The notes: generated by a model not told the origin, from the sequence alone. Counted from the first letter of the stretch, positions 47,855-59,463 are shown. The stretch is 60,188 bases of DNA from Saccharothrix coeruleofusca (GCF_014648515.1 NZ_BMRG01000013.1:325-60512), one strand, 5' to 3'. Numbers and translations: made by a program.

Positions 47855-47867
47855 GTTGAATTTCAAC
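47855..47867. promoter_or_regulatory. MarR-type palindromic operator
   Basis: GTTGAATTTCAAC is a perfect palindrome with a central T, of the form bound by many MarR repressors. It lies in the divergent region between the broken MarR gene and operon 2, 52 bp before the MarR start and 153 bp before the operon start. Confidence 0.65.
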
Positions 47868-48019
47868 TACTTTCCCGGTCTGGCCGCGACATGGTACAGA
47901 CGTTCCGGTCAGGGTGGAAGGCCCTGGTGCGGGCATCGTGAACAGGCCCCTTGAAAGGAGCAACAGGAGACGTAGCGTGCCAATGACGCCATCACTCTCC
48001 ACCGAAGTGAGAAACACGC

Positions 48020-48652
48020 ATGCCTGTTGATCTTCCGGATTCCGGTGCTCCGCCCGCCCAGGACAGCTCGTCGCCGTCGTCGGCCCTGTCCCGGCGCACC
48101 TTCATCGCGACCACCGGGGTCACGGCTGCCGGTGCCGTCACGGCCTCGTCGCTCCTCGCCACCTCCACGCCCGCGGTCGCCACTGAAGGGCCCGGTGGCA
48201 CCGTTTCGCTGACCGTCAACGCCGTCCGGCGGACCGTGACGGTCGACAACCGCACGTCCCTGCTGGACCTGCTGCGTGAGCACCTCGGACTCACCGGGAC
48301 CAAGAAAGGGTGCGACGCCGGAGCCTGTGGAGCGTGCACGGTGCTGGTCGACGGGCGTCGCGTGAACGCCTGCCTGACGCTGGCGGTACGCCTGGAGGGC
48401 GCGGAGGTCACCACCATCGAAGGGCTCGCGGAGGGCGAGCTGCACCCGCTGCAGAAGGCTTTCATCGACCAGGACGCCTTCCAGTGCGGCTTCTGCACGC
48501 CCGGCCAGATCATGTCCGGTGTCGGCTGCATCCGCGAGGGCCGGACCCGCTCCGCCGAGGAGATCCGCGAGTGGATGAGCGGAAACCTCTGCCGCTGCGG
48601 CTGCTACGTGAAGATCGTGCGCGCGGTCGAGCAGACCGCAGGCGGACGGTGA
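48020..48652 (+). CDS. Molybdenum hydroxylase, 2Fe-2S subunit with Tat signal (operon 2)
   Basis: This 210-aa protein is homologous to the operon 1 small subunit, with [22 protein letters not shown] and LCRCG. It has an extra N-terminal Tat signal ([17 protein letters not shown], residues 24-40), as in periplasmic aldehyde oxidase small subunits. Here export is directed by this subunit instead of the molybdenum subunit. Four bases separate it from the next gene. Confidence 0.93.
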   Translation: MPVDLPDSGAPPAQDSSSPSSALSRRTFIATTGVTAAGAVTASSLLATSTPAVATEGPGGTVSLTVNAVRRTVTVDNRTSLLDLLREHLGLTGTKKGCDAGACGACTVLVDGRRVNACLTLAVRLEGAEVTTIEGLAEGELHPLQKAFIDQDAFQCGFCTPGQIMSGVGCIREGRTRSAEEIREWMSGNLCRCGCYVKIVRAVEQTAGGR

Positions 48653-48656
48653 TCGC

Positions 48657-49637
48657 GTGTTTCCCTTCTCCTTCACCAAGACCTCGACCGTGGCCGAGGC
48701 GCTCAGGGCCGGACAGCGCGGTGGTCGGTTCATCGCGGGCGGGACCACGCTGGTGGACCTCATGCGGGAGACCGTCGAGCGTCCCGGCGCGCTCGTCGAC
48801 ATCAGCGCCCTTCCGCTGCGGGACGTCGCGACCACCTCGCGCGGCGCGCTGCGCATCGGCGCGCTGGTGCGGATGGCCGACGCCGCCGCCCACCGGGACG
48901 TGCGCACCGCCCATCCGGTCATCACCGAGGCACTGGAGCTGAGCGCCTCCCCGCAGCTGCGGAACATGGCGACCATCGGCGGCAACATCATGCAACGCAC
49001 CCGCTGCACGTACTTCCGGGACGTCTCCGCGGCCTGCAACAAGCGCCAGCCGGGTTCGGGCTGCGCCGCGCTGGGCGGGTACAACCGCACGCACGCCATC
49101 CTCGGTGGCTCGGAGCACTGCGTGGCCACCCATCCTTCGGATCTCGCCGTGGCCCTGACCGCGCTGGAGGCGAGCGTGCACCTCGCGGGACCGGACGGAG
49201 AACGCCGGGTGGCCCTCGCCGACTTCCTGCTCCGGCCGGGGAACACGCCGGACCGCGAACAGGCCCTGCGCCCAGGTGAGTTGATCACGGCCGTGGAGGT
49301 CCCGGCGCTGCCGCATCCGTCGCGGTCCGGGTACCTGAAGGTTCGCGACCGGCAGAGCTACGAGTTCGCCCTGGTCTCCGTGGCGGTCGCGCTGCACGTC
49401 CGGGACGGGGTGATCCGCGTCGCCAGAGTCGCGGGCGGTGGTGTCGGCACGGTGCCGTGGAAGCTGTCCGCGGTGGAATGGCACCTCGTGGGCAAGCGGC
49501 CGTCGCCACGGCTGTGGGAAGAGGCCGCCGAACGCGCCGCGGAAGGTTCGAAACCGCTGGCGCACAACGGTTTCAAGGTGGACCTGCTCAAGCGCGCCGT
49601 GGTCCGCCAGCTGAGCGTCGTGGGAGGCACCAGGTGA
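48657..49637 (+). CDS. Molybdenum hydroxylase, FAD subunit (operon 2)
   Basis: This 326-aa protein parallels the operon 1 FAD subunit: [32 protein letters not shown], and the Cys-rich insertion [20 protein letters not shown] that probably holds a [4Fe-4S] cluster. The start is GTG 48657. The stop overlaps the GTG of the large subunit (GTGA). Confidence 0.92.
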   Translation: MFPFSFTKTSTVAEALRAGQRGGRFIAGGTTLVDLMRETVERPGALVDISALPLRDVATTSRGALRIGALVRMADAAAHRDVRTAHPVITEALELSASPQLRNMATIGGNIMQRTRCTYFRDVSAACNKRQPGSGCAALGGYNRTHAILGGSEHCVATHPSDLAVALTALEASVHLAGPDGERRVALADFLLRPGNTPDREQALRPGELITAVEVPALPHPSRSGYLKVRDRQSYEFALVSVAVALHVRDGVIRVARVAGGGVGTVPWKLSAVEWHLVGKRPSPRLWEEAAERAAEGSKPLAHNGFKVDLLKRAVVRQLSVVGGTR

Positions 49638-51814
49638 ACCGGTTCGTGGGAACCCCGGTGTCGCGTGTGGACGGGGAGTTGAAGGTCACCGGTCGGGCGC
49701 TCTACACGGCTGACCACCACGTCGAGGGCATCGTCCACGCGGTGGTGGTCGGGAGCACCGTCGGACGGGGCCGGATCCGCGCGATCGACATCGGCCCCGC
49801 CGCCGGGCAGCCCGGTGTGCTCGCCGTGATCACGCACCTGAACGCGCCCAGGCTGCCCTACCGCGACTACCACGGCCCCCTGGTACCGGTGGGCGAGCGG
49901 TTGCACGTCCTGCAGGACGAACAGGTCCGCTTCTTCGGGCAACCGGTCGCGGTCGTGGTCGCCGAGACGCTGGAGGCCGCGCAGCACGGAGCCGGCCTGG
50001 TCGCCGTCACCTACGACGCCCAGCCGCCGGCTCTCGACCTGGCCGCGTCCTCGTCCAACCAGCCCATCACCTACGCGCGGGGTGACGCGGACGGCGCGTT
50101 CGCGTCGTCCGAGACCCGGCTGGAGCTGACCTACCGGGCGGCTCGCAACCACCACAACGCCATCGAACCGCACGCCACCACTGCGCGCTGGGAGGGCGAT
50201 CGGCTGACCGTGTGGGACAAGACCCAGTACCTGGTCGGCGCGCAGAACGAGCTCGCCGCGGTGTTCGGCGTCCCCACGGACGCGGTGCGGGTCATCTGCC
50301 CGTTCATCGGCGGCGCCTTCGGCAACGGCCTGCGCAGCTGGCCGCACGTCGTCATCGCGGCGCTCGCCGCACGGGTGACCGGCCGCCCGGTCAAGCTGGT
50401 GCTGACCCGCAGGCAGCTGTACTTCGGCGTGGGGTTCCGGCCCGCCTACACCTACACCGCGCGGGTCGGCAGCGACCGCCGGGGCCGGCTGAGCGCGATG
50501 ATCCACGACGCGAGGTTCGAGACCTCGAGCTACGAGCAGCACGGTGAGAGCGTCCAGGCCCTGGGGCAGATGCTGTACGAGACGCCCCACGTCCGGCAGG
50601 TCTTCCAGTCCGTGCCGTTGGACGTGAGCACTCCGACGTGGATGCGCGGGCCCGGCTACTCCACGGCCGCCTTCGTCATCGAGTCCGCGCTCGACGAGCT
50701 CGCCCACGAGCTGCGGCTGGACCCGATCGAGCTGCGGTTGCGCAACGAACCGGCCGACGACCCGGCCAGCGGGATGCCGTTCTCCACGAGGCGCCTGCGT
50801 GAATGCCTCACCGTCGGCGCCAGGGAGTTCGGCTGGCACCGTCGCCGCGCCCGGCCCGGTTCCACGACCGACGGTCACTGGTCGATCGGCTTCGGCGTGG
50901 CCGCGGGCGCCTACCACACGCTCCGCGGCGCGGCCCAGGCGTACGCGCGGCTGACCGCCGGAGGGACCGTGCTGGTGCAGGCGGGCGCGAGCGACATGGG
51001 CCCCGGTACCTACACCTCCATGACCCAGGTCGCCGCCGACGCTCTGGGCTTGAACCTGGACGACGTCCGGTTCGAGCTCGGCGACTCCACCTTGCCGCGG
51101 GTGCCCCCGCACGGTGGTTCGCAGACGATGGCGAGCGTCGGCTCCGCCGTCCAGAGCGCCTGCGACCAGTTGCGGAAGCAGGCCGTCACCTTCGCCGTCT
51201 CCGACCCCCGGTCACCCTTGCACGGCGTGAACCCGGACGACGTGGTCGTGCGGGCAGGCCACATGCGGCTGCGGAACGACCCCAAGCGCGGGGAGACCTA
51301 CCAGCAGCTGCTGACCCGTCTCAACCGACCCCACCTGGAGCTCATCGGGTCCTACGCGCCACCTCAGCAATCACGGTTCTCCACCTACGCCTACGCCGCG
51401 ACGTTCGCCGAGGTCGCCGTGGACGTCCGGCTCGGCCTGGTCCGGGTGCGCAGGATGCTCGGCGTCTACGACGCGGGTCGCATCGTGAACCCGAAGCTCG
51501 CCGACAGCCAGGCGCTCGGCGCGATGGTCGGCGGCATCGGCATGGCGTTGCTCGAACACACCGTCACCGACCACCGCGACGGCCGGATCGTGAACGCCAA
51601 CCTGGCCGACTACCTCGTGCCGGTCAACGCCGACGTTCCCGATCTACGGGCAGTCTACTTGGAGGGCAGTGACGAGGAAGCGGGCCCGATCGGCGTCAAG
51701 GGGCTCGGCGAGGTCGTCATGGTCGGCGTCGCGCCTGCTGTCGCCAACGCCGTCTTCAACGCGACCGGGCGTCGCGTACGCGACCTGCCCATCACCGCGG
51801 AGGCACTGCTGTGA
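49634..51814 (+). CDS. Molybdenum hydroxylase, Mo-cofactor subunit (operon 2)
   Basis: This 726-aa large subunit has no signal peptide and starts directly at the family core ([20 protein letters not shown]) from GTG 49634; the open frame extends upstream only as shadow. The core has [23 protein letters not shown] and the catalytic Glu in [12 protein letters not shown]. It is 85 residues shorter than the operon 1 paralogue, mostly because the Tat leader is absent. It presumably travels with the Tat-tagged 2Fe-2S subunit. Confidence 0.92.
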   Translation: MNRFVGTPVSRVDGELKVTGRALYTADHHVEGIVHAVVVGSTVGRGRIRAIDIGPAAGQPGVLAVITHLNAPRLPYRDYHGPLVPVGERLHVLQDEQVRFFGQPVAVVVAETLEAAQHGAGLVAVTYDAQPPALDLAASSSNQPITYARGDADGAFASSETRLELTYRAARNHHNAIEPHATTARWEGDRLTVWDKTQYLVGAQNELAAVFGVPTDAVRVICPFIGGAFGNGLRSWPHVVIAALAARVTGRPVKLVLTRRQLYFGVGFRPAYTYTARVGSDRRGRLSAMIHDARFETSSYEQHGESVQALGQMLYETPHVRQVFQSVPLDVSTPTWMRGPGYSTAAFVIESALDELAHELRLDPIELRLRNEPADDPASGMPFSTRRLRECLTVGAREFGWHRRRARPGSTTDGHWSIGFGVAAGAYHTLRGAAQAYARLTAGGTVLVQAGASDMGPGTYTSMTQVAADALGLNLDDVRFELGDSTLPRVPPHGGSQTMASVGSAVQSACDQLRKQAVTFAVSDPRSPLHGVNPDDVVVRAGHMRLRNDPKRGETYQQLLTRLNRPHLELIGSYAPPQQSRFSTYAYAATFAEVAVDVRLGLVRVRRMLGVYDAGRIVNPKLADSQALGAMVGGIGMALLEHTVTDHRDGRIVNANLADYLVPVNADVPDLRAVYLEGSDEEAGPIGVKGLGEVVMVGVAPAVANAVFNATGRRVRDLPITAEALL

Positions 51815-52791
51815 CCGCAGGAGTCCACCCGATGCCGGTGAGCCGGATCCTGCGGCGTGGCGGAGCTCATCGTCACCACGACAGCGCGGACAGCACACTG
51901 GTGGACATGACGTTCGCGCTGCACGGTGACGGGGCGGAGCTCGGGCATTTCCTGCGCACCCGTCGCGCGAGGCTCACTCCCGCCGATGTGGGGCTCCCGG
52001 CGAGCGCCGGGCTGCGCAGGAGGCCGGGGTTGCGCCGGGAGGACCTGGCCAGCCTGGCAGGGGTGAGTACGGACTACTACACGCGGCTGGAACAGGGCAG
52101 GAGGACCCGGCCCAGCCCGTCGGTTGTCGCCGCCCTCGCCAGAGCCCTGCGCCTGGACGAGGCCGACCACGAGCGGCTGCGGGAGCTGGCCGTCGGCGTG
52201 CGCCGCGCGGCGACCGGACAGGAGCCGGACCGGGAGGTGAACCCGGCAACGGCCCTGCTGGTGGAGAGCCTGCGTCCCAACCCGGCGCAGTTGCTGGACC
52301 ACGCCATGAACCTGCTGACGTGGAATCCCGGCGGACTGGACATGTACGCGGGCATCGAGGAGTGGCCTGCCGAACGACGCAACGTCGCCCGCTACGTCTT
52401 CCTGCACCCTGCGGCAACAGACCTGTTCCCCGCCTGGGAGCACGAGGCCCGCTGCTGCGTCGCGTACCTCCGCACGTCGTTCGACCGGAGACCGGACGAC
52501 CCGGCCCTGACGAGCCTGGTCGCGGAGCTGACGCTTGGAAACCCGGAGTTCGGCCGGCTGTGGAAGCGGTCCGACGTGCGCGGGCGTCCCAGCGGTGTGA
52601 AGACGTTGCGCCACCCGCGCGCGGGTGCCGTCACCCTGCGCTTCCAGGTCTCGCGTCTGGTCGGCGCGCCCGGCCGCCAGCACTCGGTCACCTACTATGC
52701 CGATCCCGGCACCGCCGATTACGACCGCATGGTGCTGCTCGACGCGACCGCGAGCGACCAGGCGCAGCCTCCCGCCGAGCGAGCAGGCTGA
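51811..52791 (+). CDS. XRE-family regulator with MmyB-like ligand domain
   Basis: This 326-aa protein has an XRE helix-turn-helix (LRREDLASLAGVSTDYYTRL then EQGRRTRPS) followed by the MmyB-type domain (NPATALLVESLRPNPAQLLD, LHPAATDLFPAWE). GTG 51811 has GGAGG 7 nt upstream and overlaps the Mo-subunit stop; an internal ATG at 51907 matches the usual family start but lacks a ribosome binding site. Coupling to operon 2 suggests it responds to the pathway product or controls the operon, perhaps taking over from the broken MarR. Confidence 0.85.
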   Translation: MTAGVHPMPVSRILRRGGAHRHHDSADSTLVDMTFALHGDGAELGHFLRTRRARLTPADVGLPASAGLRRRPGLRREDLASLAGVSTDYYTRLEQGRRTRPSPSVVAALARALRLDEADHERLRELAVGVRRAATGQEPDREVNPATALLVESLRPNPAQLLDHAMNLLTWNPGGLDMYAGIEEWPAERRNVARYVFLHPAATDLFPAWEHEARCCVAYLRTSFDRRPDDPALTSLVAELTLGNPEFGRLWKRSDVRGRPSGVKTLRHPRAGAVTLRFQVSRLVGAPGRQHSVTYYADPGTADYDRMVLLDATASDQAQPPAERAG

Positions 52792-52842
52792 CCCCCTCAG
52801 CAGAAAGTGGTTTCAGATGCGCGATCCAGTAGTAGGGCTTTG

Positions 52843-53148
52843 TTAGGTTAATCGGAGTCTGTTGTGTCGTAAGGGTTTGATCGCTTGGTGGCAGGTGGGG
52901 CATGCGCCGGTCCGGGTGGCAAGCAGGTATTGCAGCTCGTTGATGACCTTGTGGAGGGTCAGGCTGGCGCATCCGCTTTTGGGTCGGGTCGCAGCAGGTA
53001 ATGAACAGGTGCGCGGCGGTGACGAGGAGGACGTGACGGTGCCAGCCTGTCCATGAGCGGCCTTCGAAGTGGTCCAGGCCGAGGCCGGTTTTGAGTTCGC
53101 GGTAGTCGTGTTCGATGCGCCAGCGGATCTTCGCGGTGCGGATCAGGT
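52843..53148 (-). pseudogene. IS701-like transposase C-terminal remnant
   Basis: The minus strand reads RWRIEHDYRELKTGLGLDHF then EGRSWTGWHRHVLLVTAAHL, the conserved end of IS701/IS4-group transposases, followed after a frame change by the C-terminal tail with CPTCHQAIKPLRHN and TAA at 52843. GGGCTTTGTTAGGTTAA at 52835-52851 looks like the outer end of the element. The upstream part was removed where the IS3-type element now sits. Confidence 0.75.
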
Positions 53149-53155
53149 TGTTCCG

Positions 53156-53174
53156 TACCGGGTTTGATGGAGAC
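53156..53174 (+). repeat. IS3-type left inverted repeat
   Basis: Perfect 19-bp inverted match to 54056-54074. Confidence 0.85.
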
Positions 53175-53199
53175 CATCAAGCCTGGATGATGAGGATCG

Positions 53200-54051
53200 A
53201 TGGCCCCACCGAAGAAGTACCCAGACGAGCTGCGTGAGCGGGCGACCCGGATGGCCGTGGAGGCCCGGCGGGATTCGGCGTACGCGACCGGGGCGATCAA
53301 GCGGGTGCACGAGGACAACTACGGCGTCTACGGGGCGCGCAAGGTGTGGAGGCAGCTGAACCGCGACGGCGTCGACGTGGCCCGGTGCACCGCCGAGCGG
53401 CTCATGCGCAAGAACGGGCTGCGTGGCCTGCCACGCGACAGGTCCCCGCGCACCACACGACCCGCGGCCGAGACCGGCAGGCCCGCTGACCTGGTGGACC
53501 GTGACTTCACCGCGACGCGTGTCAACGAGCTGTGGGTCGCGGACATCACCTACGTGCGCACCGCCGCCGGCTGGGTCTACGCGGCGTTCGTGCTCGACGT
53601 CTTCTCCCGCGTGATCGTGGGCTGGCAGGTCGCCACCAGCCTCTACACCGATCTGGCGCTGGACGCGCTGCAGATGGCGATCCGGCGCCGCCAGGCCGCC
53701 GGCGCCGACCTGGCCGGGCTTGTTCATCACAGCAACTGCGGCGTGCAGTACCGGGCGGTGCGCCACACCCAGCGCCTAGCCGAGGCCGACGCTGTCACAT
53801 CCGTTGGCGGAAAAGGAGATTCCTACGACAACGCCATGGTCGAGGCGTTCAACTCGTTGTGCAAGGCCGAGCTCGTCCACAACAAGGGCCCGTGGCGCGG
53901 CATCGACGACCTCGAGATCGCCACCGTCGAGTACATCGACTGGTACAACAACCGACGCCTGCACGGCGAACTTGGACACCTGCCACCCGCCGAGTACGAA
54001 GCACTACACGCGATGACCCACCCGGTCACCGCAACCCTGGAAACCAACTAA
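53200..54051 (+). CDS. IS3-family transposase, internally fused and catalytically defective
   Basis: This 283-aa ORF joins the first 27 residues of an OrfA (MAPPKKYPDELRERATRMAV) directly to OrfB (IKRVHEDNYGVYGARKVWRQ), skipping the rest of OrfA and the start of OrfB. In the DDE core, Asp115 (VADITYV) and Glu215 (YDNAMVEAFN) are kept. The middle motif, normally HSDRGxQY, reads HSNCGVQY, so the second Asp is Asn179. The protein is therefore expected to be inactive. Confidence 0.85.
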   Translation: MAPPKKYPDELRERATRMAVEARRDSAYATGAIKRVHEDNYGVYGARKVWRQLNRDGVDVARCTAERLMRKNGLRGLPRDRSPRTTRPAAETGRPADLVDRDFTATRVNELWVADITYVRTAAGWVYAAFVLDVFSRVIVGWQVATSLYTDLALDALQMAIRRRQAAGADLAGLVHHSNCGVQYRAVRHTQRLAEADAVTSVGGKGDSYDNAMVEAFNSLCKAELVHNKGPWRGIDDLEIATVEYIDWYNNRRLHGELGHLPPAEYEALHAMTHPVTATLETN

Positions 54052-54055
54052 TCCA

Positions 54056-54074
54056 GTCTCCATCAAACCCGGTA
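54056..54074 (+). repeat. IS3-type right inverted repeat
   Basis: Perfect 19-bp inverted match to 53156-53174. Confidence 0.85.
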
Positions 54075-54081
54075 CTTGACA

Positions 54082-54423
54082 ACCGCGCGCCCCGGCGGAT
54101 CGTCGCCCGATGGCCCGGCCACATGGTCCACCTGGACGTCAAGAAGGTCGGCGTCATCCCCGACGGCGGCGGATGGCGCGTCCACGGCAGGGGCAGTGAG
54201 CAGGCCAAACAGATCGAACGCGCCAAGAACGCCGCCACCGGGAAGACCGACGCCCGGCGCGGTTACACCTACCTGCACTCCGCGGTCGACGGGTTCTCCC
54301 GCCTGGCCTACACCGAGGCCCTGCCCGACGAGAAAGCGGTCACCGCGATCGACTTCACCCGTCGCGCACAAGCCTTCTTCGCCGCCCACGGCATCACCCA
54401 CATCCACCGCGTCGTCACCGCCG
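54082..54423 (+). pseudogene. IS481-type transposase internal fragment
   Basis: It encodes GHMVHLDVKKVGVIPDGGGW, GRGYTYLHSAVDGFSRLAYTE (as RRGYTYLHSAVDGFSRLAY) and FFAAHGITHIHRVVT, the catalytic core of IS481 transposases from the first Asp to just before the second. It is cut at the left by the IS3 element and fused at about 54420 to an Rhs gene. Confidence 0.8.
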
Positions 54424-54424
54424 A

Positions 54425-55702
54425 TACCACTACCAGGCCGACGACAACCTCGTCGCGGTCCGCGACTCGTCCGGTCCGTCGCGGAACTACCGCGTCGACC
54501 CCCTTGGACGGGTCACCGGTGTCGACGGGCCCGGATGGCGCGAGCGGTACGCCTACGACGCGGCGGGCAACGTCACCGCGTCCGACACCAGCTATGCAGG
54601 CACCCTGGTGCGCACGTCGGGTGACACGCGCTACGAGCACGACGCGCAGGGCCGCGTCGTGCTGCGACAACGCAAGCGGCTGTCCCGCAAACCCGACACC
54701 TGGCACTACCAGTGGGACGCCGACGACCGCCTCGTCGCGGTCACCACACCGGACGGCACGAGGTGGTCCTACCAGTACGATCCGCTGGGCCGTCGCATCG
54801 CCAAGCTGCGCCTCGCCCTCGACGGAACAGTGGCCGAAAGCGTCGCCTTCACGTGGGACGGCTCAGTCCTGGCCGAGCAGACCCACTCGGCCGGACGTGC
54901 CACAACCTGGGAGTTCGCCCCGGACAGCTTCCGGCCCCTCACCCAGACCGAACGTGCGCGCACCGGCCAGGCATGGGTCGACCAGCGCTTCTACGCCATC
55001 ATCACCGACATCGTGGGCACACCCACCGAACTGGTCGACGAACGCGGGATACCCGCCTGGCGGCAGGAATCGACGCTGTGGGGTCTGCCCGCCGCCCGCG
55101 TCGGGGCCGCGGACACGCCGCTGCGCTTTCCCGGCCAGTACTACGACGCCGAAACCGGGCTGCACTACAACTACCTGCGCTACTACGACCCTCTCGCCGC
55201 CCGCTACACCAGCCCCGACCCGCTGGGCCTGTTCGGCGGACCGTCACCGCACGGGTACGTGCACAACCCCACCGGGTGGAGCGACGCGCTCGGCCTCACC
55301 GAGACCAGCGACATCGAATTCCTCGACCCCAACGACATCAACTTCTCCCAGCGCAGCATCACCCAGAACGATTACGCGGAGGCGATGCGCAGCGGCCAGT
55401 GGGACTGGAACCGCTCGCCGGTGCACGTCATAGAGATCGACGGTCAGCTCGTCAGCTACGATAACCGCCGCCTCGACGCCGCACGGGAGGCAGGCGTGCC
55501 GGTAGGTGTCCAGCGAGTCGATCCCAACGCCCCGCACCCCGAGTCGACCACCGGCAAGACGTGGGCCGAGAAGTTCCAGGAACGCTTCCGCGACCCGCGC
55601 AACAGGCTCAACGGCGAGCCGGTTCCCAACACCGGCCTGAACGAACGACCGACCTCCCTGCCACCGGGCTGCGGCGGAGGACGGCGCAGGAGACGCAGAT
55701 GA
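54425..55702 (+). pseudogene. Rhs/YD-repeat protein, 5'-truncated, with ParB-like C-terminal toxin domain
   Basis: About 425 codons of an Rhs-family protein remain: YD repeats (YRVDPLGRVTGVDGPGW, YQYDPLGRRIAKL), then the conserved Rhs core end (YYDAETGLHYNYLRYYDPLA, SPDPLGLFGG). The variable tail after GLTETSD contains VHVIEIDGQLVSYDNRRLDA and continues AREAG, fitting the ParB/sulfiredoxin-like fold (DxxRxxAAxxxG) used by some polymorphic toxins. The frame has no native start because its 5' part was lost at the IS481 junction. The stop overlaps the next gene (ATGA). An ATG-less internal start near 54608 could still yield the tail. Confidence 0.8.
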
Positions 55703-56121
55703 GCGACATCACCACCCTCTGGTCCTCCGCCCGCCTGCCCATCGAGGACGGCCTCTACTTCGCCGACGGCCGCTCCTACGCGGTCGAGGCCGACGAGCGC
55801 GGCCTGCGCCTCATCGAAGCCTTCGACCTGGGCGAACTGCTGGCTGAAGACCCCGAGTGGCTGACCTCGATCGACATCACCAGAGAGATCCGCGTCCCCG
55901 GCGGCTACGCCTGCGCAGGTGAGGGCTCGCACGGCTCGGAGGGCTTCTTCGCCCGGCTGGACGAGGACCGCTCGCTGATCTGGGTCTGCTACCTGTCCGA
56001 GTCCAACCCGTTCGGTGAACTCACCGTCGAGGCATCGACCCTGACCGCGACCTCGACATCCGGTCTGTCGATCACCCTCCCCCTCGACAACCCGGACAAA
56101 GCACTACCGGCCGAGAACTGA
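55699..56121 (+). CDS. Probable immunity protein for the Rhs ParB-like toxin
   Basis: This acidic 140-aa protein (MSDITTLWSSARLPIEDGLY) overlaps the toxin stop by 4 bp, the standard position of an immunity gene. It has no signal peptide or membrane segment. I do not recognise the family; the assignment rests on position, size and acidity. Confidence 0.7.
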   Translation: MSDITTLWSSARLPIEDGLYFADGRSYAVEADERGLRLIEAFDLGELLAEDPEWLTSIDITREIRVPGGYACAGEGSHGSEGFFARLDEDRSLIWVCYLSESNPFGELTVEASTLTATSTSGLSITLPLDNPDKALPAEN

Positions 56122-56260
56122 CCACGGGCAGGGTCCGTTTGGTACGGGCGTTACCCCCTTCGGTGCGACCGTCGTGATGGGGCAAGGTCGTGGCGGCGTC
56201 CACAGCGGACCGATCGACCACGAAACCGTTGGTGAGACTGCGCAAGTTCGGCAAATCCAC
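56120..56260 (-). pseudogene. ISL3-like transposase C-terminal fragment
   Basis: The minus strand reads LPNLRSLTNGFVVDRSAVDA then TLPHHDGRTEGGNARTKR, matching the catalytic-Glu region of ISL3-group transposases (S/TxGxxEGxxxRxKxxKR). Only about 45 codons survive. Confidence 0.6.
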
Positions 56261-56340
56261 GGCGCGAGCCGCCGTGGATTCTGGGCCGCTCGAAAAGTCA
56301 ACACCGCTGGTAGGGCGAGGGGATCGCCATGTTGGGAGCA

Positions 56341-56670
56341 TATCCGGAAGATCGTGCCCCTGCTGTACGAGGTGAGCCGGAAGCCGCTGTCCGTGCCGTC
56401 GGTGCTGCTGCGCAGCCAGGCGGCGAAGGACGTCGAAAACTGCTCGTGCCGCGGCACGAGAACCCTGATTACGGGCGAGAGCCGCGCACACCAAGTCCTC
56501 AGGGCCTACCAAGACCACTACAACCGCCACCGCCCCACCAGGTCCGCAACCAACTACCACCCGAGGACCACCAACACCCCGCTGCAGTACACGACCTCGA
56601 CCCTCACAGACCGCGCCGCACCCGCCCCCTCGACGGACTTGTCAACGAGTACAGACACGCCGCTTGACCA
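56341..56670 (+). pseudogene. Integrase-type transposase remnant, both ends with the middle deleted
   Basis: The N-terminal part (PLLYEVSRKPLSVPSVLLRS, AAKDVE) resembles the start of the transposase at 57403 ([14 protein letters not shown]). It is followed directly by C-terminal sequence (VLRAYQDHYNRHRP) and, after a frame change, LDGLVNEYRHAA and a stop. About 250 internal codons are missing. Confidence 0.65.
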
Positions 56671-56743
56671 GCAGCGACGACTTTCCGAGCGGCACAGCAT
56701 CGGCCGAACTACGGACGCGGGCGTTCCGGCGTGGTGCCGGCCC
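56671..56743. other. Short gap before the convergent 155-aa gene
   Basis: No gene and no clear hairpin. Confidence 0.3.
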
Positions 56744-58472
<1,729 letters not shown>

Positions 58473-58575
58473 CCGCAGGTCAGGCCACGTGGCCGACTTT
58501 TGACACCTCACAGGCGCGTTCGGCAGATCTCTCCAGGAAGCGGCTCTTCACCACAACTTCCTCCTCGGCATCCCA

Positions 58576-59463
58576 TTGGGCGCGCGGGTGAACGTTGTGG
58601 CACCCGGCCTGGAGCGGGCGAACTCCCGAGCCGCCGCCTGCAAACCCGGCAACAACAGCTTCACCGGTGACACCAAGGTTCTCCTGGGCGACGGCAGCGC
58701 CAAGCCGATCGACCAGGTGCGCGTCGGCGACGAGGTCACCGCCACCGACCCGCGGACCGGTATCACCGGTACCCGACGAGGGGCCGCCACAGTCAACGAC
58801 ACCGGGGTCAAGGTTCTAGTAGACATCACAATCGACACCGGCGGCGGCACCGTCACCGCAACCGACAACCACCCGATGTGGGTGGACAGTCGACACGCTT
58901 GGATCGCCGCAGAGCAGCTCCGTACGGACGATCAGCTCCGCGACCCCGCCGGCGACCGCCACGCCGTCCGCCGGGTGGTTCCGCGAACCGAGATCGCGAC
59001 CGTACACAACCTCGCAGTGGACAACCTGCACACCTACTACGTGCTGGCCGGAGGCACGCCAGTCCTCGCGCACAACAATGCGTGCGAGATCTTCACCAAC
59101 ACGATGCCTGACGACCTGGCCGAGGAGCTCGCCATAGCAGACAGACTGGGCGTCAAGCCGGTTACCCCCGGCACAGCCGCATTCGACGACATTATCGACT
59201 CCGGGATCGTCAAGTGGGCAGTCCGCGAAGATGGCATCCTGGTAATCGTGCCCAAGGACATCGATGGAGTCGGAGAAATTGCGCACTCGGTCCTCACCCG
59301 CGGCGCACCGGTACGCGCGGCAGGTGAGGCGTCGATCGGCGGCAATGCCCAGATCGGCTACTTCGGGCTGGAGATCACCAACCACAGCGGACACTTCCTA
59401 CCCTCCCTGGAAAGTCTCCAGATCGGCCTGGAAGCGTTCGCCGCAGCAGGAGTAAGATTCTGA
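58576..59463 (+). CDS. 5'-truncated polymorphic toxin: Hint domain plus C-terminal toxin domain
   Basis: The frame is open from a TGA at 58501, and no native start is visible; TTG 58576 is the first usable codon. NSFTGDTKVLLGDGSAKPID, ATDNHPMWV, VHNLAVDNLHTYYVLAGG and the terminal VLAHNN form a complete pretoxin Hint (intein-like) domain that normally self-cleaves to free the toxin. The following 130 residues (EIFTNTMPDDLAEELAIADR to the end) carry ITNHSGHFLPSLESL, a motif seen at the ends of several secreted toxins. Its activity is unknown. The stop touches the next start (TGATG). Confidence 0.75.
   Translation: MGARVNVVAPGLERANSRAAACKPGNNSFTGDTKVLLGDGSAKPIDQVRVGDEVTATDPRTGITGTRRGAATVNDTGVKVLVDITIDTGGGTVTATDNHPMWVDSRHAWIAAEQLRTDDQLRDPAGDRHAVRRVVPRTEIATVHNLAVDNLHTYYVLAGGTPVLAHNNACEIFTNTMPDDLAEELAIADRLGVKPVTPGTAAFDDIIDSGIVKWAVREDGILVIVPKDIDGVGEIAHSVLTRGAPVRAAGEASIGGNAQIGYFGLEITNHSGHFLPSLESLQIGLEAFAAAGVRF

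Larger units (their letters stand above)
53149..54081 (+). mobile_element. Short IS3-type element with intact inverted repeats
   Basis: The ends are inverted copies: TACCGGGTTTGATGGAGAC (53156-53174) and GTCTCCATCAAACCCGGTA (54056-54074), a perfect 19-bp match. The similarity extends outward to terminal TG (53149) and CA (54081) with three mismatches. The element is about 933 bp, shorter than the usual 1.2-1.5 kb. No target-site duplication is visible. Its left neighbour is an IS701 remnant and its right neighbour an IS481 remnant. Confidence 0.8.

Noticed and set aside
53532-55433. Single 633-codon plus-strand frame spanning the IS3 element, IS481 fragment and Rhs gene
   Set aside because: Only the IS481 segment of this frame is real. 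To the left it is out of frame with the IS3 transposase and to the right it is out of frame with the Rhs core.
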